From: Trebonia sp963843745
GTDB taxonomy: Bacteria > Actinomycetota > Actinomycetes > Streptosporangiales > Streptosporangiaceae
Assembly (NCBI GenBank): GCA_963843745.1
Contig: CAWJLP010000009.1
Span: 62,001-126,000 of the forward strand
DNA length: 64,000 nucleotides
Reading direction: 5' to 3'
Of this stretch, positions 1-7,266 are shown one piece after another. The notes below the pieces were generated by a model. The model was not told the origin of the DNA. It was given only the letters and a program-made list of their open reading frames with translations, and did not search any database. Numbering within the stretch: position 1 is the stretch's first letter; every line of letters begins with the position of its first letter. Both the position numbers and the translations under genes were made by a program.

Positions 1-431
1 GGGTGGTGGCGACCTGTTACAACGACCCGACCGCGATGCATCCGGACCGCTTCTGGCATGACGTGGCGGAGCTGAAGCGCCGCGACGGGCTGAGCTACAG
101 CGCGACCACGCTGAGCCGCGCGGCGCGCACGATCGTGGCGGAGAACCTGCGGCCGCACAGGTACTCGCTGTGGCGGGCGGCCGAGCGGATCACTGTCCCC
201 TCGCTCGTCACGTTCGGCAGCCGCGACAGGCTGGTGAACCCCAGGCTCGCCGCTCCGGCGCGGCGCGCGTTCCGCGACGCCACCGTGATGGTGCTGCCGC
301 AGACGGGTCACGTGGCCCAGATGGAGCGTCCTGAGCTCGTCGCGCGGCTGTTCCGTGAGATGGTAGACCGGACACGGGCGGGCGGGGATGTGGCAGGGAA
401 TTCTGGCCGCCACGACCCGGTTGACGCCTGA
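1..431 (+). CDS. alpha/beta hydrolase, C-terminal part (5' truncated by window edge)
   Basis: The gene enters from the left edge; about 142 codons remain, ending in TGA. Two landmarks of the alpha/beta-hydrolase fold are visible: GSRDRLVNP, where the acid of the triad normally sits, and LPQTGHVAQMERP, where GH supplies the catalytic histidine, followed by a last amphipathic helix. The nucleophile elbow (GxSxG) lies upstream of the window, so substrate and subfamily cannot be judged. The gene ends 35 bp before moeZ on the same strand. Confidence 0.75.
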   Translation, partial: VVATCYNDPTAMHPDRFWHDVAELKRRDGLSYSATTLSRAARTIVAENLRPHRYSLWRAAERITVPSLVTFGSRDRLVNPRLAAPARRAFRDATVMVLPQTGHVAQMERPELVARLFREMVDRTRAGGDVAGNSGRHDPVDA

Positions 432-466
432 CGGAGTTCCCCAATCCCTAAGACTGGAGTTGCACG

Positions 467-1645
467 GTGTCGCTGCCACCCCTTGTTGAGCCGGCTGCCG
501 ACCTGTCGGTAGACGAGGTGAAGCGTTACTCGCGTCACCTGATCATTCCCGACGTGGGAATGGCCGGCCAGAAGCGCCTGAAGAACGCCAAGGTGCTGGT
601 CGTCGGCGCGGGTGGCCTTGGCTCGCCGGCGCTGCTCTACCTCGCCGCGGCCGGCGTCGGGACCCTTGGCATCGTGGACTTCGACACGGTGGACGAGTCG
701 AACCTGCAGCGGCAGATCATTCACGGCGTCTCGGACGTCGGCAAGTCCAAGGCTGAGTCCGCGAAGGAGTCGATCGCGGAGATCAACCCGTACGTGAAGG
801 TCATCCTGCACAAGGACCGGCTGGACTCGTCCAACGTGATGGACATCTTCGCGCCTTACGACCTCATCGTGGACGGGACCGACAACTTCGCGACCCGCTA
901 CCTGGTGAACGACGCCTGCGTGCTGCTGCACAAGCCGTACGTCTGGGGCTCGATCTACCGCTTTGACGGGCAGGCGAGCGTGTTCTGGGCCGACTACGGG
1001 CCGTGCTACCGCTGCCTGTACCCGGAGCCCCCGCCGCCTGGCATGGTCCCGTCCTGCGCCGAGGGCGGCGTGCTCGGCGTGCTCTGCGCGTCGATCGGGT
1101 CGATCCAGGTCAACGAGGCGATCAAGCTGATCACCGGCATCGGCGAGCCGCTGGCCGGGCGGCTGATGATCTACGACGCCCTGGAGATGACGTACCGGAC
1201 GGTCCGGGTGAACAAGGACCCTGACTGTGCCATCTGCGGCACGAACCCGACGGTGACCGAGCTGATCGACTACGACGCGTTCTGCGGCGCGGTGTCCGAG
1301 GAGGCCGCCGAGGCGGTTGTCGGCTCCACGATCTCCGCGAAGGACCTGTCGGCCATGCTGGACCGGAAGGACAACATCTACCTCGTCGACGTCCGCGAGC
1401 CGAACGAGTATGAGATCGTCTCGATCCCCGGCGCGACGCTGATCCCCAAGGGCGAGTTCCTGAACGGCTCCGCCCTGGAGAAGATGCCGCAGGACAAGCA
1501 GATCGTGCTGCACTGCAAGAGCGGCGCGCGCAGCGCGGAGGTCCTGGCGGTGCTCAAGAACGCCGGCTTCTCCGACGCCGTGCACGTCGGCGGCGGCGTG
1601 CTCGCCTGGGTCAGCCAGGTAGACCCGAGCCTGCCCACCTACTAA
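467..1645 (+). CDS. moeZ: MoeZ: adenylyltransferase/sulfurtransferase (ThiF-MoeB plus rhodanese)
   Basis: Cytoplasmic enzyme of 392 aa that adenylates the C-terminal glycine of ubiquitin-like sulfur carriers (MoaD, CysO type) and transfers sulfur to form a thiocarboxylate, feeding molybdopterin, cysteine and often thio-metabolite pathways. The N-terminal E1-like domain (about 15-260) has the nucleotide loop GAGGLGS (47-53), zinc cysteines at 180, 183, 254 and 257, and a conserved Cys197. The C-terminal rhodanese domain (about 285-392) carries active-site Cys350 in HCKSGARS. The GTG start is preceded by GGAG at suitable spacing. Length and domain order match actinobacterial MoeZ. A strong terminator hairpin follows. 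Confidence 0.95.
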   Translation: MSLPPLVEPAADLSVDEVKRYSRHLIIPDVGMAGQKRLKNAKVLVVGAGGLGSPALLYLAAAGVGTLGIVDFDTVDESNLQRQIIHGVSDVGKSKAESAKESIAEINPYVKVILHKDRLDSSNVMDIFAPYDLIVDGTDNFATRYLVNDACVLLHKPYVWGSIYRFDGQASVFWADYGPCYRCLYPEPPPPGMVPSCAEGGVLGVLCASIGSIQVNEAIKLITGIGEPLAGRLMIYDALEMTYRTVRVNKDPDCAICGTNPTVTELIDYDAFCGAVSEEAAEAVVGSTISAKDLSAMLDRKDNIYLVDVREPNEYEIVSIPGATLIPKGEFLNGSALEKMPQDKQIVLHCKSGARSAEVLAVLKNAGFSDAVHVGGGVLAWVSQVDPSLPTY

Positions 1646-1662
1646 GGCGCACGTTGCGCCAC

Positions 1663-1700
1663 GCGGCCGGTCCCCTCGCGGGGACCGGCCGCTGGCTTTT
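1663..1700 (+). terminator. Rho-independent terminator after moeZ
   Basis: Perfect 13-bp GC stem (1663-1675 with 1680-1692), TCGC tetraloop, followed by TGGCTTTT. It lies 18 bp after the moeZ stop. Confidence 0.85.
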
Positions 1701-1724
1701 CCGCAGCTTTCCGATATAGCGTCT

Positions 1725-1741
1725 GCCGATTGGCGATCGAC
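1725..1741. promoter_or_regulatory. degenerate copy of the CGATTG/CAATCG operator-like motif
   Basis: CCGATTGGCGATCGACCTGCT resembles the left palindrome at 1982 (CGATTGGGCAATCGACCTGCT) including the CCTGCT flank, so the motif recurs 257 bp upstream of the main pair. It is an imperfect copy only. Confidence 0.35.
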
Positions 1742-1947
1742 CTGCTGTAGCGGATCGCGCCAATTTTCCCAGCACGCCGCCTCACGATCGAGGCGACGTT
1801 CGACCTAATGGGCGCGCCGACGGCCCCAACCGGCTCGTACGCCGTCACGATGGCCAGTGTTCGCCACATAGGGCGAGATCTGCCCGCTTTATGTCCTTTT
1901 TGTCCCGGTTCTGCGGTGCATTTCTCGCCCCATGTGCGTAGGGCACC

Positions 1948-1980
1948 GGTCAGCCGGGCGCCGAACGCGCCCGGCTGACC
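1948..1980. repeat. 13-bp-stem GC hairpin in the gap before the small gene
   Basis: GGTCAGCCGGGCG (1948-1960) pairs perfectly with 1968-1980 across a 7-nt loop. No U-run follows, so it is not a standard terminator. It abuts the palindrome at 1982. A weaker inverted repeat lies just upstream (about 1863-1879 against 1921-1937). Confidence 0.6.
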
Positions 1981-1981
1981 T

Positions 1982-2030
1982 GTCGATTGGGCAATCGACC
2001 TGCTCTATTAGTGTCGATTGCGCAATCGAC
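1982..2030. promoter_or_regulatory. paired palindromic operators (GTCGATTG-NN-CAATCGAC)
   Basis: Two 18-bp palindromes: 1982-1999 (GTCGATTGGGCAATCGAC, one central mismatch pair) and 2013-2030 (GTCGATTGCGCAATCGAC, perfect). Their centres are 31 bp apart, about three helical turns, so dimers bound to both would sit on the same face of the DNA. A partial copy (TTGCGCAATAGAC) occurs at 2190-2202. The 683-bp gap 1646-2328 otherwise has no credible gene. The cognate regulator is unknown. Confidence 0.5.
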
Positions 2031-2117
2031 ATGATGGCCTATCCGGCTGCGGCCTGCGGCGGTGCTCCCGCCGCGAGGCCACCGTGGTGCAGCTCCCCCG
2101 AGCTAGCCTGGGTTGTG

Positions 2118-2154
2118 TGTGTATTTCCGGGTGAATATCCCCCGGAAATACACA
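2118..2154. repeat. 14-bp perfect inverted repeat
   Basis: TGTGTATTTCCGGG (2118-2131) and its exact reverse complement (2141-2154) surround a 9-nt loop. The AT-rich outer half is unlike the surrounding DNA. It lies about 175 bp upstream of the small ORF at 2329. It could be an operator or a structured leader; there is no terminator U-run. Confidence 0.6.
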
Positions 2155-2328
2155 TGTAGAGGGCCGTGCGATGGCGGCGCGGTTGCCGGTTGCGCAATAG
2201 ACGGGTCTTTCGGCCGCGCGCGTTGCGTTGAGAGTTTCCTATGGGGCCGCGGGGTGGTATGTGTGAAAACGTACGTTCCATCCGTGGGAGGGTGCCGTGG
2301 CGCGCGATCGAGCTGGGCGGGGGCTGCG

Positions 2329-2556
2329 GTGAAGGGTGACCGGGTGGAGATCGTGGTCGACACCGGCGACGGCACCCAGGCCTATGAGGTGACCGCGACC
2401 CGGGCCGGGCGCCGGGTGGAGGTCAGCACCGGCCGGGGCATCGTCGAGGTGAGCGAGGTCACCAGGACCGGGACGACGGTGCGAACCGCCCGGTTCATGG
2501 CCAGCCGGGTCGTCGCCCTCGTCGAGCATCCCGTGGACACCACCGGCGCGGACTAG
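2329..2556 (+). CDS. conserved-looking small protein of unknown function, 75 aa
   Basis: The reading frame is open further upstream, but the GTG at 2329 fits best: the preceding residues are cysteine- and arginine-rich noise, and the product from here reads VKGDRVEIVVDTGDG, an alternating beta-strand pattern with regular charged residues to the end. No signal peptide, membrane segment or known motif is seen. It is followed 48 bp later by manA on the same strand and preceded by the operator/hairpin cluster at 1.95-2.15 kb, which may control both genes. The function is not recognised; the short beta-rich sequence would suit a compact DNA-, RNA- or protein-binding fold. Confidence 0.65.
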   Translation: MKGDRVEIVVDTGDGTQAYEVTATRAGRRVEVSTGRGIVEVSEVTRTGTTVRTARFMASRVVALVEHPVDTTGAD

Positions 2557-2604
2557 CCCGGCGTTGGCGAGGCAGGGCCGCCTGGCGCGGTGTGGTGGAC
2601 TACC

Positions 2605-3816
2605 ATGCCGCGGGTGGACCTTCTCGATCCGATGGTGCAGCCGTACGCGTGGGGTTCGCGGACCGCGATCGCGGACCTTCAAGGCCGCCAGGCCCCGACC
2701 GCCGGGCCGGAAGCCGAGCTGTGGATGGGCGCGCATCCGTCGGCGCCGTCCGGCCTTGACCGGGGTGGCGTGCGCACCACGCTGGACGCTGTGGTCGCCG
2801 CGGACCCGGCGGGCGAGCTCGGCGCGGAGTGCGCGAAGCGGTTCGGCGGGCGGCTGCCGTTCCTGCTCAAGGTGCTCGCGGCGGAGAACGCGCTGTCCAT
2901 CCAGGTGCACCCGTCGCGCGCGCAGGCCGAGGCCGGCTTTCGCGAGGAGACAGAACGCGGCCTGCTGCCCGGCGACAAGTCCCGCAACTACGTCGACGAC
3001 TGGCCCAAGCCGGAGATACTCTGCGCGCTCACCCCGTTCGAGGTGCTGGCGGGGATGCGGACCGCCGCGGACGCCGCGGAACTGCTGCGCGAGCTCGGCG
3101 TCGCCGAGCTCGAACCGGTCGCCGCCGATCTCGCGGCGGCGCCGGTCCCCGAGGCGCTCACCGCGGCCCTCGGCCGGGTGCTGAACTGGCCCGCGGAGGG
3201 CCGCGCCGGGCTGGTCGCCGCGGTGGTGGCGGCCTGTGAGCGGCTGGCGGCCACCGATAGCGGCTACGCCGCGGCCTGCCGAGCGATCGTGCGGCTCGGC
3301 GCCGAGCACCCCGGCGACCTTGGCGTCGTGGCGGCACTGCTGCTGCGGCACGCGGTGCTGCGGCCAGCCGAGGCGGTGTTCCTGCCCGCCGGCGGCCTGC
3401 ACTGCTACCTGCACGGCATCGGCGTGGAGCTCCTCGCGAATTCGGACAACGTGGTGCGGGCGGGACTTACCGGCAAGCACATCGACGTGCCCGAGCTGCT
3501 GAAGCTCACCGACCCCACGGTCCCGGTGCCGGTCATCGAGCCACGCCCGCTCGGCGACGGCGTGTTCGTCTACGACTCCCCGGCGCCCGAGTTCCGGCTG
3601 TACCTGGCCGAGCTGTCCGCCGCCACGATCGCCCTGCCCGGCGGCGGCCCCCGCCTGGTGCTGTGCGCCGAGGGGACCGCGACGCTGCGGTCGGCGGCGG
3701 GCAGCGAGCTCACGGTCAGGCGCGGCGAGTCGTGCTTCCTGTCCGTGGCGGACCACACGCTCACCGCCTCTGGCCCGGCGGTCATCTTCCTTGCCGAGAG
3801 CGGCATTGACTGCTAA
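2605..3816 (+). CDS. manA: mannose-6-phosphate isomerase, class I
   Basis: Cytoplasmic zinc enzyme interconverting fructose-6-phosphate and mannose-6-phosphate, supplying GDP-mannose for glycans and mannosylated lipids. About 403 aa from ATG 2605; an in-frame GTG lies at 2590. Zinc ligands fit the type I pattern: QVH (Gln100, His102), Glu137 in PKPEILC, and His270 in YLHG. The signature around 265-295 (HCYLHGIGVELLANSDNV, then KHIDV) is diagnostic. A cupin-like C-terminal domain completes it. Length is normal. A very long palindrome begins 4 bp after the stop. Confidence 0.93.
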   Translation: MPRVDLLDPMVQPYAWGSRTAIADLQGRQAPTAGPEAELWMGAHPSAPSGLDRGGVRTTLDAVVAADPAGELGAECAKRFGGRLPFLLKVLAAENALSIQVHPSRAQAEAGFREETERGLLPGDKSRNYVDDWPKPEILCALTPFEVLAGMRTAADAAELLRELGVAELEPVAADLAAAPVPEALTAALGRVLNWPAEGRAGLVAAVVAACERLAATDSGYAAACRAIVRLGAEHPGDLGVVAALLLRHAVLRPAEAVFLPAGGLHCYLHGIGVELLANSDNVVRAGLTGKHIDVPELLKLTDPTVPVPVIEPRPLGDGVFVYDSPAPEFRLYLAELSAATIALPGGGPRLVLCAEGTATLRSAAGSELTVRRGESCFLSVADHTLTASGPAVIFLAESGIDC

Positions 3817-3819
3817 TAG

Positions 3820-3869
3820 GCATTAATTGCAATTCCATTTGCACGTGCAAATGGAATTGCAATTAATGC
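3820..3869. repeat. perfect 50-bp palindrome
   Basis: The 25 bases 3820-3844 (GCATTAATTGCAATTCCATT then TGCAC) are exactly reverse-complemented by 3845-3869 with no spacer. It is AT-rich in a GC-rich chromosome and starts 4 bp after the manA stop. The central GCACGTGC recurs at 3866-3873, and GTGCAAATG recurs just downstream at about 3887. It could form a cruciform or a 23-25-bp RNA hairpin acting as terminator or mRNA stabiliser; no U-run follows. Confidence 0.9.
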
Positions 3870-3976
3870 ACGTGCGTAAGAGTTTTGTGCAAATGAATCT
3901 AGTCGCCGGAAAGCAGAACAGTTAACGTATAGCGGGCACCGGTATTGCTTGCGGAACTGTTCTTGGGTGGGGCGGC

Positions 3977-4807
3977 ATGGACGGCGACACAACAATGGTC
4001 CAGGTAGGGCGTCATCGGCTTGAAACGGCCGTGTTCGGCAGCGGCGAGCCGGCGGTTGTCGTGGAGCCTTCGCTCGGCGGCTACGCGGCCGCCTGGCGGG
4101 ACATAGCCAGGACGATAGCCCAGGACACGACCGTCGTGACCTACAACAGGGCGCCGTACGGGGCGAGCAGCCCCGCCCGGGACGGCCGGCGCCCGTCCGA
4201 GATAGCGGACGACCTGCACGGCGTCCTCAAGGCGCTGGGCGTCACCGGTCCGCTCGTCCTGGTCGGCCACTCGATCGGCGGAATTTACCTGCGCACCTAT
4301 GCCGCGCTGCACATGGAGCGGATAGCCGGGATGGTGCTCGTGGACTCCAGCCATGAGACGCAGCGGAAAATAATACCGAAGTACCTTTCCCCGAAAGACC
4401 GCGTGCTGGCGGCGCTTACCATGCCGCAGATGATCGTGCGGTCACGGGAATGGCGGGGCGGCGGCGACCGCCGGTCGTGCGTCACGGAGTTCCGCATGTT
4501 CAAGCGGCTGAGCGCCGCCGACCAGGCGCTCGCCAGCGGCGGCCTCGGCGAGCGGCCGCTGATCGTCCTGACCCGCGGGCCCGTCAGCGGAACCCGGCCA
4601 GGCCGGCTCTGGCTCGGCTGGTACGAACTGCAGCAGGACCTGGCCCGGCTCTCCGCGAACAGCCGGCACGTGGTGTCCGGGAGCCCCGAGCATTACCTGA
4701 ACGAGGGCGACCCCGCACTCGTCATCAGCGCCATCTGCGAGGTCGTCCACAGCGCGCGCACCGGCGCGCCGCTCGGCGCGCCGGCCGCGGCGTCAGACGG
4801 TGATTGA
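3977..4807 (+). CDS. alpha/beta hydrolase
   Basis: 276-aa soluble hydrolase. The nucleophile elbow GHSIGG places the catalytic serine at 99; the oxyanion region is EPSLGG (30-35). The C-terminal SPEHYLNEGDP gives the likely catalytic histidine near 235. There is no signal peptide. The ATG is preceded by GGGTGGGG. The family (Pfam alpha/beta hydrolase) covers esterases, lactonases and haloperoxidase-like enzymes, and the substrate cannot be told. It converges with the next gene and overlaps its 3' end by 15 bp. Confidence 0.85.
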   Translation: MDGDTTMVQVGRHRLETAVFGSGEPAVVVEPSLGGYAAAWRDIARTIAQDTTVVTYNRAPYGASSPARDGRRPSEIADDLHGVLKALGVTGPLVLVGHSIGGIYLRTYAALHMERIAGMVLVDSSHETQRKIIPKYLSPKDRVLAALTMPQMIVRSREWRGGGDRRSCVTEFRMFKRLSAADQALASGGLGERPLIVLTRGPVSGTRPGRLWLGWYELQQDLARLSANSRHVVSGSPEHYLNEGDPALVISAICEVVHSARTGAPLGAPAAASDGD

Positions 4808-5434
4808 GTTCCCGATATCGACCTGGGTTAGCGGGATGCCGGTGAGACCCTGCTCGCCGAGGAACTGGCTGTTGATCATCTTTCCTGTCTCGCTGAGCAG
4901 CAGGTCGTGGATCGACACCATGTGCTCGGGGCGCACCGCGCGGACGTAGTCGGCCGCCTCACCGAGCTTCATCCACGGGCCGCTGGTCGGCAGCAGCAGC
5001 GTCGTCACGCTCGCCGCGGGCACGAAGTACGCGTCGCCCGGGTGGTACACGGACTCATCGACAAGGAATCCGACGTTCGCGATCGTGGGGATGTCCGGGT
5101 GGATGACCGCGTGGTCGGTCCCGTGCACCGAGATCGTGAAATCGCCGATCGTGAACTCGTCGCCCGCGGCGACCGGCGTGAACTGCCCGGCGTGCGCGCT
5201 GAACAGGCCGGCCATCGCGGCGGGCGCGTACACCGCCAGCTCGGGCCGCTCCCCGAGCGCCGCGCTGAGGGCGCCCTCGTGCACATGGTCGGCGTGCTCG
5301 TGCGTGATCAGGACGGCGTCGGCGCCGGCGATGATGTCCGCCGCGTTCGGCGAGAACACACCGGGGTCGATGACAAACGTGGCGCCATCCTTTTCGAGGA
5401 CGACGCAGGCGTGCTCGTATTTGGTCAGCTTCAC
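4793..5434 (-). CDS. MBL-fold metal-dependent hydrolase (UlaG-like)
   Basis: 213 aa from the GTG at 5434, chosen because GGGAG lies 8 nt upstream and the product then begins KLTKYEHAC, the usual start of this family; longer in-frame starts add a non-conserved Arg/Cys-rich extension. The zinc site THEHADH is present, with further ligand histidines in HGTDHAV and the Asp of YHPGDAYF. Related proteins are L-ascorbate-6-phosphate lactonase-like or uncharacterised phosphodiesterase-type hydrolases. Its promoter region (5435-5561) is shared with the divergent methyltransferase gene. Confidence 0.87.
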   Translation of the reverse strand: MKLTKYEHACVVLEKDGATFVIDPGVFSPNAADIIAGADAVLITHEHADHVHEGALSAALGERPELAVYAPAAMAGLFSAHAGQFTPVAAGDEFTIGDFTISVHGTDHAVIHPDIPTIANVGFLVDESVYHPGDAYFVPAASVTTLLLPTSGPWMKLGEAADYVRAVRPEHMVSIHDLLLSETGKMINSQFLGEQGLTGIPLTQVDIGNSITV

Positions 5435-5561
5435 CGTGCTGGCTCCCTTAGGTGACATCAGGCGGTCCTGGCAACGTACACGTCTGACGGTACAGTCACC
5501 ACGCCAGCCACAGGAGGGGTGGGCGGGGGAGGAACCACCGGCCCGTTCAGAATAATGATTT

Positions 5562-6359
5562 GTGACTTTCAATAGGGAAAGAGCCACGTCGTTCGGAAGC
5601 GTGGCGGAAAGCTACGATCGCGTCCGGCCCGGGCCGCCCCCCGAGGCACTGGACTGGCTAGTGCCCCAGGACTGCGGGCTGGCGGTGGACGTGGCGGCGG
5701 GAACCGGCTTGTTCACCCGCGCGCTGACCGGCAGGGCGAGCCAGGTGGTGGCCATCGAGCCCGACGAGCGGATGCGGGCCGTGCTCGCGCAGCGGTCGCC
5801 GGGGGTGCGCGTGCTCGCGGGCTGGGGCGAGCGGATGCCGCTGCCGGACGGGTGCGCGGACGCGGTGTTCGTGTCGACCGCCTGGCACTGGCTGGACCCG
5901 GTCCGGGCGGTTCCCGAGATCGCCCGGGTGCTGCGGCCTGGCGGCCGGCTTGGCGTGATCTGGACCAGCAGGGACCGGCGGGAGGACTGGGTGGCCGAGC
6001 TCGACCTGCTCCGGCTGCCCGGCGTCGACGCCTCCCCGGCCGCCGGCAGGCCGCGGACGCGGGACGACGTGCGTGCCGGGCTGGGGAAAGAACACTCGGT
6101 GACGCTGCCGGACGGCGCGGAGTTCGGCGCCGCGGCGGCGGCGTCGTTCCGCTTCACGCGCACGCTCCCGGTCGGCGACGTGGTCGAGTGGCTGGCGACG
6201 AACAGCTCGTTCATCACCGCGTCCGCGGCGGACCGGGCGGCCGGGCTCGACCGGTGCCGTGCGGCACTGCTGAGACGAACGGGCGGCAGTGAGGTTATTG
6301 AGATGCCGTTGTGCTCCTGGTGCTGGCGAGCGGAACGCGCCGGGTCATCGGGTGACTGA
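5562..6359 (+). CDS. class I SAM-dependent methyltransferase
   Basis: 265 aa, GTG start. The Rossmann-type SAM site is clear: motif I VDVAAGTGLFTRAL (about 43-56), acidic end of beta2 in VVAIEPDERM, and post-motif segments AVFVSTAWHWLD and VLRPGGRLGVIW. The architecture is that of UbiE/COQ5-like or trans-aconitate-type methyltransferases; AWHWLD near the active site is common in uncharacterised actinobacterial members. No substrate can be assigned. Divergent from the MBL hydrolase. Confidence 0.88.
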   Translation: MTFNRERATSFGSVAESYDRVRPGPPPEALDWLVPQDCGLAVDVAAGTGLFTRALTGRASQVVAIEPDERMRAVLAQRSPGVRVLAGWGERMPLPDGCADAVFVSTAWHWLDPVRAVPEIARVLRPGGRLGVIWTSRDRREDWVAELDLLRLPGVDASPAAGRPRTRDDVRAGLGKEHSVTLPDGAEFGAAAAASFRFTRTLPVGDVVEWLATNSSFITASAADRAAGLDRCRAALLRRTGGSEVIEMPLCSWCWRAERAGSSGD

Positions 6360-6423
6360 AAAGTTAGGGTAATCATCAAAACGGTTTCACCCAGGACGGC
6401 GGAGTCAGTCCAAGCCCTACCAT

Positions 6424-7266
6424 TTGCATGTGGCAACGGAGTACGACGGCGCGTACAGCGACCGGCCATGGCGGCACGCGGCACCGTCGTACGGGGGCCA
6501 GCCGCCCTACCGGGCACGGCGCGCCCGCCAGCGCTGGTTCGCGGCGGTCGCCGCGCTCGTCCTCGGCGTCGCGGGGCTCGCCGTGGCGCTGACCGGCATC
6601 GCCTTTCAGCTCTTGCCGAGGCAATTCTCGACGGGGCAGCGGCAGCAGATCACCGACTGGGAAGTCGGCAAGCGCTGGCGGACGATGTCCGCCGGGGCCA
6701 TTTTCCCCGCGTCGCTGCAGTACGCCGCGCCTCAGTCGCTGAGCGACGTCCCCAAGCTACAGCTGACCGCCGACCGGATCGGCATCGCCAGCCAGGCCAG
6801 CTGCGCGGCGGCCACGGACCCGGCAGCCGTGGGCGCCGTGCTCGCCCGCCATGGCTGCGAGGCGATGCTGCGGGCCACCTACGTCGACGGGACCGGCAGC
6901 TACGTGATCACGGTGGGCGTCGCCGCCATGCCCGGGTCGGCCCAGGCCAGCGCCGCCAAGCAGGAACTGGCGGGCGTCGGCGGCAGCGCCGGCGCCGGAG
7001 TGCGGACGGTGCCGGTGGCGGGCAGCCTCGCCGCCGCGTTCACCGACGCTCGCCGGCAGCTCTCCGGCAGCTCTCCGGCCGTCGGCCCGTACCTCGTCTT
7101 CTACACGATCGGCTACACCGACGACCGGCCGGGCCGGCTAGTCACCGAGGACAGCTACGGCGACGCGGAGATGACCGCCGCCGGCGCGGGCGTGGCGCGG
7201 GCGGTCGCGTCCACGGTCGGCAGGCCCGTGCCGGCGCCGCAATGCCCGGGAACGCCGGGATGCTAG
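6424..7266 (+). CDS. single-pass membrane protein of unknown function, paired with a mycosin-like protease
   Basis: 280 aa if started at TTG 6424; GTG 6430 is an alternative and neither has a good ribosome site. The N-terminus is Tyr/Pro/Arg-rich and cytoplasmic (1-37), then one transmembrane helix (38-62), then an extracytoplasmic domain of about 215 residues with two cysteines (in QASCAAA and RHGCEAM) that could form a disulfide. The stop codon overlaps the start of the downstream subtilase by 7 bp, so the two are translationally coupled and probably act together at the cell surface. No family is recognised. Confidence 0.72.
   Translation: MHVATEYDGAYSDRPWRHAAPSYGGQPPYRARRARQRWFAAVAALVLGVAGLAVALTGIAFQLLPRQFSTGQRQQITDWEVGKRWRTMSAGAIFPASLQYAAPQSLSDVPKLQLTADRIGIASQASCAAATDPAAVGAVLARHGCEAMLRATYVDGTGSYVITVGVAAMPGSAQASAAKQELAGVGGSAGAGVRTVPVAGSLAAAFTDARRQLSGSSPAVGPYLVFYTIGYTDDRPGRLVTEDSYGDAEMTAAGAGVARAVASTVGRPVPAPQCPGTPGC

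Noticed and set aside
308..1585. A 425-codon frame antisense to moeZ
   Set aside because: Composition noise from the GC-rich coding strand; moeZ is certain.
2239..3756. A 505-codon frame antisense to manA
   Set aside because: No family features; manA motifs on the + strand are decisive.
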